A DNA stretch of 64,000 nucleotides from CADEEN01 sp963740395 (GCA_963740395.1 CAVUEP010000089.1:1-64000), one strand, 5' to 3'. Positions 8,255-17,039 are shown, counted from the first letter of the stretch. Notes: generated by a model from the letters alone, not told the origin. Program-made: numbers and translations.

Positions 8255-9433
8255 CTACTTCAGCAGCTGCAGCACCTGCTGCGGCAGCTGGTTCGCCTGG
8301 GCGACCATGGCGGTACCGGCTTGTTGCAGGATCTGCGCCCGCGACAGGTTGGCGGTTTCCATGGCGAAGTCGGCGTCGATGATGCGACCGCGCGCGGCGG
8401 TCAGGTTCTCGGCCGTGACCTGGATGCTCGAGATCGCGTTCTCGAAGCGGCTCTGCACCGCGCCGAGCGTGCCGCGCGCGGTGTTGACCACGGTCAGCGC
8501 GCTGTCGATGGCGTCCATCGCCGAGGCCGAGTCCGCGGCCGTGGCCACGGTCAGGTTGGTGATGCCGGTCTGGGCCGTTTGAGCGGTCACGGTCGCCGTA
8601 CCGGCGGTCGTGGCGGCGGTCAGGCCGCTGACGTTGGCCAAGGTGCCGCCGATCGTCAGTGAGGCGTCGGTCGAGGTGATGACACCGCCGGCCGACATCG
8701 TGACGTTGGCCAGTGCGGTGGCACCGCCGCCGGCCTTTGCCGTGTTGAACGAGGCCACCAAGGCCGCAAGCGCGGCAGGCGCGTCGGCGGCACCGTCGGC
8801 CGTGACGATACCGATGCCGTTGATCGTCAACGCGCCGCTGGCGATGCCGGTGGCGAAGGCAGTGGCGGAGGCGGCGGGAAGCGACTGCGTATAGGTCGTC
8901 ACGGGAGGCGGCGTCAGCGTGCCCAGCGCCGCGAGGTTGGTGTTGGCGATTGCATCCAACGTGATGGTCTCGCCGGAGTTCGCGCCGACCTGGAAGTTCT
9001 GCGTCGTGAACGTGCCGTCGAGCAACCGCGTGCCATTGAAGGCCGTGGTGGTGGCGACGCGGCCGATCTCGTCCTTGAGCTGTTGCACTTCGGCCTGCAG
9101 CGCGGCGCGGTCGGTGGTGTTGTTGGTCGCGTTGGCCGATTGCACGGCCAGTTCACGCATGCGTTGCAGCATGTCGCCGACCTTGCCCAGCGCGCCTTCG
9201 GCGGTCTGCGCCAGCGAGATGCCGTCGTTGGCGTTGCGGGCCGCGACGTTGAGGCCACGCACTTGCGTGTTCATGCGCTCCGAAATCGCCAGGCCGGCGG
9301 CGTCGTCCTTGGCGCTGTTGACACGCAGGCCCGAAGACAGGCGCTGCATCGACGTCGCCAGTGAAGTCTGCGACATGTTCAGGTTGCGCTGCGCGTTGAG
9401 CGAAACGATGTTGGTGTTGACGGTCTGGGGCAT
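8255..9433 (-). CDS. fliC: Flagellin, copy 1
   Basis: Flagellin is the filament subunit, exported unfolded through the flagellar channel. The 392-residue frame is intact. The amino-terminal D0/D1 core reads VNTNIVSLNAQRNLNMSQ and LSSGLRVNSAKDDAAGLAIS, and the carboxy core ends QAGTAMVAQANQLPQQVLQL. A short central domain rich in Ala, Thr and Gly lies between. GGAG about 8 bases before the ATG supports the start. It is nearly identical to copy 2 just upstream. Only a weak sigma-28 candidate precedes it, and copy 2 ends in a terminator, so it may be poorly transcribed. Confidence 0.97.
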   Translation of the reverse strand: MPQTVNTNIVSLNAQRNLNMSQTSLATSMQRLSSGLRVNSAKDDAAGLAISERMNTQVRGLNVAARNANDGISLAQTAEGALGKVGDMLQRMRELAVQSANATNNTTDRAALQAEVQQLKDEIGRVATTTAFNGTRLLDGTFTTQNFQVGANSGETITLDAIANTNLAALGTLTPPPVTTYTQSLPAASATAFATGIASGALTINGIGIVTADGAADAPAALAALVASFNTAKAGGGATALANVTMSAGGVITSTDASLTIGGTLANVSGLTAATTAGTATVTAQTAQTGITNLTVATAADSASAMDAIDSALTVVNTARGTLGAVQSRFENAISSIQVTAENLTAARGRIIDADFAMETANLSRAQILQQAGTAMVAQANQLPQQVLQLLK

Positions 9434-9475
9434 GGCAGCTCCTTGGGAGGTCGAGGATCGGCGCGGTGGCCGGTG

Positions 9476-9502
9476 ATCCGGGCTTGTGGTGGCAATTCTT
9501 TA
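9476..9502 (-). promoter_or_regulatory. Weak candidate sigma-28 promoter of flagellin copy 1
   Basis: On the minus strand TAAAGAAT, an 11-base spacer and GCCCGGAT have the FliA layout. The TAAA and GCC parts match, but only four of eight positions of the -10 box agree with GCCGATAA. It lacks the TCAAGTC -35 box shared by the other three flagellar sites. Confidence 0.4.
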
Positions 9503-9563
9503 GCCAGCCGCGCGCCAGTGATGCCTCAATTAGCTGGTCGATTCAGGTTCAGTTCCCAATGCA

Positions 9564-9594
9564 AAGAGCCCCGACCGGATGGTGCGGGGCTCTT
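9564..9594 (-). terminator. Rho-independent terminator of flagellin copy 2
   Basis: AAGAGCCCCG (9564-9573) pairs perfectly with CGGGGCTCTT (9585-9594) around an 11-base loop; on the minus strand the stem is followed by a short T-rich tract. It lies 36 bp past the copy 2 stop, so the two flagellin genes appear to be separate transcription units. Confidence 0.8.
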
Positions 9595-9629
9595 CTTGCC
9601 GGCGGCTGCCGGCCTTTGGATCGTGCCGT

Positions 9630-10810
9630 TCAGCGCAGCAGTTGCAGCACTTGCTGGGGCAGCTGGTTCGCCTGGGCGACCATGGCGGTACCGGCCTGCT
9701 GCAGGATCTGCGCCCGCGACAGGCTGGCGGTCTCCATCGCGAAGTCGGCGTCGACGATGCGTCCGCGCGCGGCGGTCAGGTTCTCGGCCGTGACCTGGAT
9801 GCTCGAGATCGCGTTCTCGAAGCGGCTCTGCACCGCGCCGAGCGTGCCGCGCGCGGTGTTGACCACGGTCAGCGCGCTGTCGATGGCGTCCATCGCCGAG
9901 GCCGAGTCCGCGGCCGTGGCCACGGTCAGGTTGGTGATGCCGGTCTGGGCCGTTTGGAGCGGTCACGGTCGCCGTACCGGCAGTCGTGGCGGCGGTCAGG
10001 CCGCTGACGTTGGCCAAGGTGCCGCCGATCGTCAGTGAGGCGTCGGTCGAGGTGATGACACCGCCGGCCGACATGGTGACGTTGGCCAGTGCGGTGGCAC
10101 CGCCGCCGGCCTTTGCCGTGTTGAACGAGGCCACCAAGGCCGCAAGCGCGGCAGGCGCAGTCGGCGGCACCGTCGGCCGTGACGATACCGATGCCGTTGA
10201 TCGTCAACGCGCCGCTGGCGATGCCGGTGGCGAAGGCCGTGGCGGAGGCGGCGGGAAGCGACTGCGTATAGGTCGTCACGGGAGGCGGCGTCAGCGTGCC
10301 CAACGCCGCGAGGTTGGCGTTGGCGATCGCGGCCAGCGTGATGGTCTCGCCCGAGTTCGCGCCGACCTGGAAGTTCTGCGCCGTGAACGTTCCGTTGAGC
10401 AGGCTGGTGCCGTTGAACTTGGTCGTTGTGGCGACGCGGCCGATCTCGTCCTTGAGCTGTTGCACTTCGGCCTGCAGCGCGGCGCGGTCGGTGGTGCTGT
10501 TGGTCGCGTTGGCCGATTGCACGGCCAGTTCACGCATGCGTTGCAGCATGTCGCCGACCTTGCCCAGCGCGCCTTCAGCGGTCTGTGCCAGCGAGATGCC
10601 GTCATTGGCATTGCGCGAGGCGACATTGAGGCCACGCACTTGCGTGTTCATGCGCTCCGAAATTGCCAGGCCGGCGGCGTCGTCCTTGGCACTGTTGACA
10701 CGCAGGCCCGAAGACAGGCGCTGCATCGACGTGGCCAGTGCGCTGGCAGAGCTGCCCAGATTGCGCTGTGCGTTGAGCGAAACGACGTTGGTGTTGACTG
10801 ACATACCCAT
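9630..10810 (-). CDS. fliC: Flagellin, copy 2 (two one-base insertions)
   Basis: Second flagellin gene. Corrected for two single-base insertions it would be 392 residues, exactly the length of copy 1, with the same D0/D1 ends and an almost identical central domain. The extra bases are an A near 10158 and a G near 9957; copy 1 reads straight through both places. As written the protein would stop early in the second half. The start at 10810 (MGMSVNTNVV) has AAGGAG eight bases upstream; the second ATG at 10804 is possible. A strong sigma-28-type promoter lies about 170 bp upstream. The indels may be sequence errors in a near-identical repeat or real inactivation. Confidence 0.9.
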
Positions 10811-11279
10811 TTGAAAATCTCCTTGAGGTTGAATGACCGCCGGCAAGTGCGCCGGACGTTTGAGTTGCCCAGGTCGGTCTTTCCCCGGGCTGCGCCCGAC
10901 GCCTGTCGATGGGTGCTTTCGTTCACCCGCTCGGCCGGCTGTCCGGACCACGGTCTGGAAACTTCCTCGCCGTTGGGTTGCTTATCGGCGGCCATTTCCT
11001 GCGACTTGAGCGTGTCAAGCAAGAAAGTGTTTGCATTTCACGTTCGGGCCGGTGGCGTTCGCGGTGTGCGCACGGTGTCGGCGCGCTGCTGTGGGCGTCG
11101 CCGGGAGCGACCGTGCCCCCGGCCCAGGCAAGCTTCATCGGCAGCCACGCGCTCGACCTGAGGCGGACCGAGCCGCGAGCCCGTGCCGGCGTTGCAGGCC
11201 GGGGCATCGTGTGCCGTATGCCGCACGCGGGGCGCCCATCGCAGTCGGGTCGCGACACCTGTCCAGTAAGCTTGCCGCC
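10811..11279. other. Divergent intergenic region, flagellin copy 2 / kinase
   Basis: A 469-bp gap with no gene I can support. It holds the flagellin copy 2 leader and its FliA-type promoter at 10982-11009. The rest, GC-rich and next to the kinase start at 11280, shows no clear promoter, repeat or RNA. Open frames crossing it lack recognisable protein features. Confidence 0.7.
10982..11009 (-). promoter_or_regulatory. Sigma-28 (FliA) promoter of flagellin copy 2
   Basis: On the minus strand TCAAGTCG is followed after 12 bases by a perfect GCCGATAA -10 box. The -35 box equals that of fliD. It gives a leader of about 170 nt before the start at 10810. Confidence 0.85.
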
Positions 11280-12929
11280 ATGTCCGAGGCCGCGTCGCCG
11301 CAGTTGTCCGTCGAGAGTCCCGAGGCCTTGCCGGCCGGCACGCGCGTGGCCGAGTTCGAAGTGCGCCGCCTGCTGGGCTGCGGCGGCTTCGGCATGGTCT
11401 ACCTGGCCTGGGACCACGCGCTCGAGCGCGAGGTGGCGCTCAAGGAATACATGCCGGGCACCCTGGCCGGCCGCGGCGCGGGGCTGCAGGTGTCGGTGCG
11501 CTCGAGTTCGACCGCCGAGACCTTTGCGGTGGGCCTGCGCTCCTTCATCAATGAGGCGCGGTTGCTGGCACGCTTCGACCACCCCTCGCTGGTCAAGGTG
11601 TACCGTTTCTGGGAGGACAACGGCACGGCCTATATGGTGATGCCGTACTACCCGGGTCGCACCCTGCGCCAGGTGCGCGAAGGCATGATCGTGCCGCCTG
11701 GCGACGCCGTCTGCCGTCGCGTGCTCGATGCCCTGTTGTCGGCGCTGGAGGCATTGCACCGCGAAGGCGTGTACCACCGCGATGTCTCGCCCGACAACAT
11801 CCTGCTCAACGACGAGACCCTGCCGGTGCTGCTCGATTTCGGCGCCGCGCGCCGCGTCATCGGCAACGAGACGCAGGCGCTGACGTCGATCTTGAAGCCT
11901 CACTACGCGCCGCTCGAACAGTACGCCGACGGCAATGCGATGCGCCAGGGGCCATGGACCGACCTCTATGCGCTGGGCGGCACGATGTACTTCCTGATCA
12001 CGGGCGAAACGCCCGTGGCCGCCGCCTCGCGCGCGCTGCACGACGACCAGCCGCGCCTGAGCGCCACCCGCGCCCGCGATCGCTCGCCCGGCCTGTTGGC
12101 GGCCATCGACTGGATGCTGGCATTGAAGCCGCCCGAACGCCCGCAGAGCGTGCACATGTTGCGCGACGTGCTCGAAGGCCGCATCACGATGCCGGGCCGG
12201 CAGGCGGCCGACAAGACCGTGCCCGGCGTGGCGGCGCGCGAGACGCCGGCCGGCCACCCGCCGCGGACCGACATCGATCTGGGCAGCGCCGATGCGGCCG
12301 AGGGGCCGGCACCAGCGCCAGCGCCAGATCTGTCGAACGAGGCGACCGTGATCCAGGCCCCCCCGTCGACAACGCTGCCGCCAACCGCCGAGAGTGCGGC
12401 CACCGGCGTCGCGTCGGCGGCGGCAGCCACCGCGATCCTGGCAGCGGTGCGGCGCCAGTCGCAGGCCATGGGCTGGCTGTTGGGCGTGTTGGTGCTACTG
12501 AATATGCTGGCCTGGTGGTGGATCATGCGACCGGCGCCGACCGAGCCAGCGACGCAGGCCGCGTTCGTCGCCGCGCCGGCCATGTCGCCGTCAGCGCCCG
12601 CCGCCGCGGTGTCGGCGCTGCCGCCCGATGGCGGGGGCACCGAAACGATCCTGTCGATCCTGCCTGCGCGCACCAACGCCGCGCGCGTGACGGAGACGGC
12701 CGACACGCCGGCGCGCGGCGGTCAGGCAGCGGCGGCTACCGCGACGCTGCCGGCGGCGGCCGTCGCGGCCGGCAATGCCATCGGGCCGCGCGCCCGCTGC
12801 GGCGATCGCAACTTCCTGTCGCTGCTGATTTGCATGAAGCGAGAGTGCGAACAGCCCGCGATGGCCGGCCACGCCGAGTGCGTGAAGATGCGCGAGCAGG
12901 AAGAGGCGCAGCGCGACCGGCGCCAGTGA
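11280..12929 (+). CDS. Membrane-anchored Ser/Thr protein kinase
   Basis: Hanks-type kinase of 549 residues. The glycine loop GCGGFG is at 33-38, the ATP-binding lysine at 55 (VALKEYMPG), the catalytic HRD at 166-168 (YHRDVSPDNILL) and DFG at 186-188. A proline/alanine-rich linker leads to one membrane helix at about 397-417. The outer tail is low in complexity and ends in a four-cysteine segment (RCGDRNFLSLLICMK, then RECEQ and AECVKM). I chose the ATG at 11280; an open frame extends upstream without similarity. Target and signal are unknown. Its closest relative in the window is the soluble kinase at 33964, which shares the ALKEY-P motif. Confidence 0.9.
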   Translation: MSEAASPQLSVESPEALPAGTRVAEFEVRRLLGCGGFGMVYLAWDHALEREVALKEYMPGTLAGRGAGLQVSVRSSSTAETFAVGLRSFINEARLLARFDHPSLVKVYRFWEDNGTAYMVMPYYPGRTLRQVREGMIVPPGDAVCRRVLDALLSALEALHREGVYHRDVSPDNILLNDETLPVLLDFGAARRVIGNETQALTSILKPHYAPLEQYADGNAMRQGPWTDLYALGGTMYFLITGETPVAAASRALHDDQPRLSATRARDRSPGLLAAIDWMLALKPPERPQSVHMLRDVLEGRITMPGRQAADKTVPGVAARETPAGHPPRTDIDLGSADAAEGPAPAPAPDLSNEATVIQAPPSTTLPPTAESAATGVASAAAATAILAAVRRQSQAMGWLLGVLVLLNMLAWWWIMRPAPTEPATQAAFVAAPAMSPSAPAAAVSALPPDGGGTETILSILPARTNAARVTETADTPARGGQAAAATATLPAAAVAAGNAIGPRARCGDRNFLSLLICMKRECEQPAMAGHAECVKMREQEEAQRDRRQ

Positions 12930-12936
12930 CAGCGCG

Positions 12937-13506
12937 CTAGAAACCCGTTCCCGGCTGACTCACATACTCGAGTTCCTCGGCGCTCGAGGCACGTCCCAGC
13001 GCCACATTGCGGTGCGGGAAGCGGCCGAATCGGGCCACCACCGCCTCGTGACGCCGGGCCCACTCGACCAGGCCGGCCAGCGCGGGCTCATCGCGGGCGA
13101 GTTGCTCGAACAGCTGAACACTGGTGCGCTGGTGCGCCAGGTCTTCGGCATGCTCGAAGGGCAGGTAGGTGAACTGGCGCCGCACGCCGCTGAACTGGCG
13201 GTCCTGCCCCGAGGCCACCAGGGCCCGCGCGATCCGCAGCGCCTGGGCATCGCCGGCGAAGGCGTGCGCAGTGCCGCGAAAGATGTTGCGCGTGAACTGG
13301 TCCAGCAGCAGGATGCGCGCCAGCGCGCCAGACGGCTGCCGGTCCCAGTCGTCCAGGCCGCCCGCCAGGGCGTCCTCGACCAGCGCGCCGAAGCGCTCGG
13401 TGATCTGCGCGTCGAAGGCGGCGTCCTTCTTGAACCAGACCGCGCGCGTCTCGTCGTGCTCGCCGAACCAGAAGTCCAGGACCTCTTGCGCACGCGGATC
13501 CTGCAT
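12937..13506 (-). CDS. DUF924 family protein
   Basis: Intact 189-residue member of the DUF924 family, predicted all-helical TPR-like proteins with no settled function. It shows the family signatures VLDFWFGEHDETRAVWFKKDAAFD, of which FWFGE and WFKKD are most conserved, then LLLDQFTRNIFRGT and FPHRNVALGR near the end. It is convergent with the kinase gene, whose stop lies 7 bp away. Family membership is firm; role unknown. Confidence 0.9.
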   Translation of the reverse strand: MQDPRAQEVLDFWFGEHDETRAVWFKKDAAFDAQITERFGALVEDALAGGLDDWDRQPSGALARILLLDQFTRNIFRGTAHAFAGDAQALRIARALVASGQDRQFSGVRRQFTYLPFEHAEDLAHQRTSVQLFEQLARDEPALAGLVEWARRHEAVVARFGRFPHRNVALGRASSAEELEYVSQPGTGF

Positions 13507-13542
13507 GTCAGTACCGCCCGGCCGCTCCGAAGGTACTGGGCG

Positions 13543-13579
13543 CCCCCTCGGGGGGCAGCGAACGAAGCGAGCTTGGGGG
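13543..13579. repeat. 37-bp dyad repeat, intergenic copy (R1)
   Basis: The element begins CCCCCTCGGGGGG, has a 16-base centre with its own partial dyad (AGCGAACGAAGCGAGC) and ends TTGGGGG. Its reverse complement matches the copy inside hemW (37401-37437) at 32 of 37 positions. It shares length and both G/C-run arms with the copy inside tupA (16630-16666). Here it lies between the DUF924 and GNAT genes. Confidence 0.85.
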
Positions 13580-13586
13580 TTTCACT

Positions 13587-13868
13587 TCACGCCTCCAGCA
13601 GGTCGTGGGTCTCGCGCCGGCGGCGCATATAGGCGGCGACGTAGCTGCATACCGGCCGCACGCGCAGGCCCTGGGCGCGCGCATGCGCCAGCGTGGCGGC
13701 CACCAGCGCGGCGGCGATGCCGCGGCCCTCGAGCGGCGCCGGCACATGAGTGTGGTCGATCGACATCACCCCTTCATGCGTTCGATAGTTCGCGACACAG
13801 AGATGGCCATCGACCGTGGCCTCGAAACGCGAGGCCTCGGGGTTGTGCAAGACGAAGGGGTCTGACAT
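13587..13868 (-). CDS. GNAT-like acetyltransferase, YjdJ/CG type
   Basis: Small acetyltransferase-fold protein of 93 residues of the CG/YjdJ group, which keeps only the acetyl-CoA core of GNAT enzymes. Visible features are FEATVDGHLCVANYR, the strand before SIDHTHVPAPLEGRGIAAALV where the pyrophosphate loop reads EGRGIA, and the family end with VRPVCSYVAAYM. The ATG at 13868 gives the family length; an upstream ATG at 13898 adds ten residues. Substrate unknown. Confidence 0.85.
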   Translation of the reverse strand: MSDPFVLHNPEASRFEATVDGHLCVANYRTHEGVMSIDHTHVPAPLEGRGIAAALVAATLAHARAQGLRVRPVCSYVAAYMRRRRETHDLLEA

Positions 13869-13956
13869 CGCGAAGGTCTTCCTTGTGGCCGCCGGCATAC
13901 CCGGGTCATTGTGACCGCAGCCGGACCCGTGGCGGTGGCCGCCCGACCGTGGCCCG

Positions 13957-14508
13957 TCACGTCAACAACGGTTGCAGCGAGAGTTCCACCGACCGCTGAC
14001 CGTCGTTGAACCAGACCAGCCCGTCCTGCACCGTCACCTGGATCTGCATCGCGCGCTGTGCCAGTGCGGCCAGCGCCACGCTTTGTTCGACCGCCAGTTG
14101 CCAGACCGCCAGCCGCTCGGTGCGCGTCAGCTTGTTCTTCACGCTGGCCCACCAGATCGGGGTACTGGCGCTGTAGGAGATGAACGTGGCCTGTTCGGCG
14201 CGCGCCGCGGCGCGCAGCATGCGCCGCTCGTCGGGCTGGCCGACCTCGATCCAGTGCACCAGCTGGCCGGTCAGGTCGAGCTGCCACAGGTCGGGCTCGT
14301 CGGTGTCCGAGAGGCCGCGCGCGAACACGAGCTTGCCGCGGTGGTCGTCGGCCGGCACGTTGAGCGCATAGGCCAGCAGCCGCACCATCATCCGCTCTTC
14401 GGTTTCCGAAGGGTGCAGCGCCAGCGTCAGCGCATGGTCGCCGTAGATGCCGCGGTCCATGTCGGCAATCTGCAGTTGCGCCTTGTAGATCGTTGCCTTG
14501 ATTGCCAT
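13957..14508 (-). CDS. yaeQ: YaeQ family protein
   Basis: 183-residue YaeQ protein, a PD-(D/E)xK nuclease-like fold of unclear biochemical role. In some enterobacteria it was reported to complement RfaH loss, a claim later disputed. It starts MAIKATIYKAQLQIADMD and keeps DHALTLALHPSETEERMMVRL, the acidic DEPDLWQ motif and WIEVGQP that make up the nuclease-like core. The start at 14508 gives the usual family length; the longer frame to 14853 has no similarity. Divergent from the tungstate transporter across 165 bp with no clear operator. Confidence 0.92.
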   Translation of the reverse strand: MAIKATIYKAQLQIADMDRGIYGDHALTLALHPSETEERMMVRLLAYALNVPADDHRGKLVFARGLSDTDEPDLWQLDLTGQLVHWIEVGQPDERRMLRAAARAEQATFISYSASTPIWWASVKNKLTRTERLAVWQLAVEQSVALAALAQRAMQIQVTVQDGLVWFNDGQRSVELSLQPLLT

Positions 14509-14673
14509 CGTCGGTGAAGCAGGTTGGTGTGGTTGGGCTGGGCCATTGCGGGGCACAGGGGCGCCGACTGTGCCACATGCCGCGCTGTGGGCCGCCGTCC
14601 CTATGCAACGCGCGGCATATCGCCAGCCGCAGCGGCTGTGCCAACAATGCCGCTTCAATGACGAAGGGACGGC

Positions 14674-15402
14674 ATGGGTGGCGGATTGGCAGACAGCCTG
14701 CAAGCGGCGTGGTCCTTGCTGACGGGATTCGATGCACGGCTGGCCGAGGTGGTCTGGTTGTCGCTGAGCGTCAGCGCCAGCGCCTGCGCGATCGCCGCAG
14801 CCTTCGGCATGGCCGCGGGGGCCTGGCTGGCCGTGACGCGCTTTCGCGGTCATGGCGCATTGGTCGCCGCGCTGAACACGCTGCTGGCGCTGCCCTCGGT
14901 CGTCGTCGGGCTGGTGGTCTACCTGATGCTGTCACGCTCGGGGCCGCTGGGCTCTCTGGGCATCCTTTTCACGCCGCAGGCGATGGTGGTGGCGCAGACG
15001 ATCCTGGTGCTGCCGGTGGTGGCGGCGCTCACCCGGCAATTGATTGCCGACGCCTGGCGCGGCAACGGCGAGCAGTTACGCTCGATGGGCGCCCAGGGGC
15101 TGACGAGTGCGGCGTTGCTGTTGCTGCACGAGCGCCTGGCCCTGGTGACGGTGATGCTGACGGCCTTCGGCCGCGCGATCAGCGAGGTCGGCGCGGTCAT
15201 GATCGTCGGCGGCAACATCGACGGCGTGACGCGGGTCATGACCACCGCCATCGCGCTCGAGACCAGCAAGGGCGACCTGCCGCTGGCCCTGGGCCTGGGG
15301 CTGGTGTTGCTGGGCGTGGTCGGCGCAATCAATACGGGCATCGCGCTGGTGCAGCGTCGCCACGGCGGGCCGGGCGGGTCGGTCGAGGTGGTGCCGCGAT
15401 GA
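14674..15402 (+). CDS. tupB: Tungstate ABC transporter permease TupB
   Basis: Inner-membrane permease of 242 residues with about five or six hydrophobic helices and the cytoplasmic EAA-like loop (AFGRAISEVGAVMIVGGN) that contacts the ATPase. Size and sequence fit the TupB/WtpB group of tungstate or molybdate importers. The ATG at 14674 has AAGGGA at 14664-14669. The stop overlaps the start of tupC as ATGA, and tupA follows, giving order permease-ATPase-binding protein. Tungstate rather than molybdate is inferred from the binding protein's resemblance to TupA. Confidence 0.9.
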   Translation: MGGGLADSLQAAWSLLTGFDARLAEVVWLSLSVSASACAIAAAFGMAAGAWLAVTRFRGHGALVAALNTLLALPSVVVGLVVYLMLSRSGPLGSLGILFTPQAMVVAQTILVLPVVAALTRQLIADAWRGNGEQLRSMGAQGLTSAALLLLHERLALVTVMLTAFGRAISEVGAVMIVGGNIDGVTRVMTTAIALETSKGDLPLALGLGLVLLGVVGAINTGIALVQRRHGGPGGSVEVVPR

Positions 15403-16109
15403 GCGCGCCCCTGATCGAACTGCGCGCCGCGGGGGTGCGCTTCGGTGCCCTGGCGGCGCTCAGCGGCGTGGACTTCGTGCTGCGCGCGGGCGAGCGCGTG
15501 GCACTCGTCGGCGCCAACGGCTCGGGCAAGACCACCTTGCTGCGGCTGCTGCACGGCCAGCTGGCGCACAGCGGGCAGCGCCAAGTGGCGGGGGATGCCG
15601 CGGGCCGGGAGCCGGCGCAGGCGATGGTGTTCCAGCGCCCGTTCCTGATGCGCCTGTCGGTGTGGAACAACCTGCGCGTGGCGTTGTGGCTGGCGGGCGT
15701 GCCGCGTGCCGAGCGCGCTGCGCGTGCGCGCCAGGCCCTCGAGCGCGTCGGCCTGGCCGACCAACGCGAGCGCCCGGCGCGCGTGCTCTCGGGCGGCCAA
15801 CAGCAACGCCTGGCGCTGGCGCGGGCGTGGGCGGTGCGGCCGCGGGTGTTGTTCCTTGACGAGCCCACGGCCAGCCTGGACCCCGGCGCCAAGCGCGAGG
15901 TCGAGCAGCTGATTGCCGAGTTCGCCCGGGAAGGCATGGCGCTGGTGATGAGCACGCACAACCTGGGCCAGGCCAAGCGCCTGGCCACGCGCGTGGTTTA
16001 TCTCGAGGGCGGGCGCCTGATCGTCGACCTGCCGACCACCGATTTCTTCAACCAGCCGCTGCCCGACGCCGCGGCTGCCTTCGTCAGAGGAGAACTGGTA
16101 TGGCCATGA
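15399..16109 (+). CDS. tupC: Tungstate ABC transporter ATP-binding protein TupC
   Basis: ATPase subunit of 236 residues. Walker A is GANGSGKTTLLRLL, the Q-loop is MVFQRP, the signature is LSGGQQQRLALARAWAV and Walker B is VLFLDEPTASLDP, followed by the switch histidine in STHNLGQAKRL. It is coupled to tupB by a four-base overlap. Its last codons overlap the tupA start, whose ribosome site AGAGGAGA lies inside this gene. Intact and of normal length. Confidence 0.93.
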   Translation: MSAPLIELRAAGVRFGALAALSGVDFVLRAGERVALVGANGSGKTTLLRLLHGQLAHSGQRQVAGDAAGREPAQAMVFQRPFLMRLSVWNNLRVALWLAGVPRAERAARARQALERVGLADQRERPARVLSGGQQQRLALARAWAVRPRVLFLDEPTASLDPGAKREVEQLIAEFAREGMALVMSTHNLGQAKRLATRVVYLEGGRLIVDLPTTDFFNQPLPDAAAAFVRGELVWP

Positions 16110-17006
16110 CCCCGTCGACACGCCGCACCTGGATCGCCGGGCTGCTGTTTCTGTGCAGCGCACGTGGCGCTGGCGCAGGAGCGCTTCATCGTCATGGCCT
16201 CGACCACCAGCACCGAGCAGTCGGGCCTGTTCGCGCACCTGCTGCCGGCTTTCAAGGCCGCCACCGGCATCGACGTGCGCGTCGTCGCGCAGGGCACCGG
16301 CCAGGCCCTGGACACGGCGCGCCGCGGCGATGCCGATCTGGTGTTCGTGCACGACACGCTGGCCGAGGAGAAGTTCGTCGCCGAGGGCTTTGCGACGCGG
16401 CGCCTGCCGGTGATGTACAACGATTTCGTCGTCGTCGGCCCGCGCGCGGACCCGGCGGGCGCCAGGGGCCGCGACATCGCCGCCGCCCTGGCCCGCGTGG
16501 CCGCACAAGGCACGCCGTTCATCTCGCGCGGCGACAAGAGCGGCACCCACGCCGCCGAGCTGCGCTTCTGGAAACTCGCGGGCATCGACGTCAGCACGGG
16601 CGCACCGGCGGCGATGCCGGGGCTAGGAGCCCCCGAGACGCCTTCGGCGTCGGCCCCCCGAGGGGGCGTCGCCCGCTTGGGGCGGCCCGGCGCGGGCTAC
16701 CGGGCCTGCGGCTGCGGCATGGGCCCGGCGCTGAACATCGCGGCGTCGAGCGGGGCCTACGTGCTGGCCGACCGCGGCACCTGGCTCAACTTCAAGAACC
16801 GCGCCGACCTCACCGTGCTGGTCGAGGGCGACTCGCGCCTGTTCAATCCCTACGGCGTGATGGTGGTCAACCCGGCGCGCCATCCGCATGTCAAGGCTGC
16901 ATTGGCGCAGGCCTTCGTCGACTGGGTCACTTCGCCGGCAGGGCAGGCCGTGATCGCCAGCTACAAGATCGGCGGCGAGCCCCTGTTCTTCCCGAATGCA
17001 AACTAG
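16100..17006 (+). CDS. tupA: Tungstate-binding protein TupA (frameshift and repeat insertion)
   Basis: Periplasmic binding protein of the Tup transporter. The ATG at 16100 begins a signal peptide (WIAGLLFLCSA), but a one-base shift near 16161 moves the mature part, starting ALAQERFIVMASTTSTEQSG, into another frame; a GTG at 16164 would give a version without signal. Conserved TupA segments are TGTGQ-like QGTGQAL, VHDTLAEEKFV, VMYNDFVVVGP and GMGPALNIAASSGAYVLADRGTW. Between the GAPAAMPG and YRACGCGMG stretches about 25 extra residues are encoded by a 37-bp dyad repeat and its flank, in frame. Ligand binding by the altered protein is doubtful. Confidence 0.88.
16630..16666. repeat. 37-bp dyad repeat inside tupA (R2)
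   Basis: CCCCCGAG, a 16-base centre containing the perfect hairpin ACGCC-TTCG-GCGTC, then CCCCCCGAGGGGG. The right arm equals the corresponding 13 bases of the intergenic copy R1. It is translated in frame as part of an insertion of about 25 residues in TupA, rich in Gly, Pro and Arg. A further GC-rich flank, to about 16700, looks like part of the same insertion. Confidence 0.85.
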
Positions 17007-17039
17007 CGACAATGGGGTGTGACTCCTGGAGCGCCGCGC

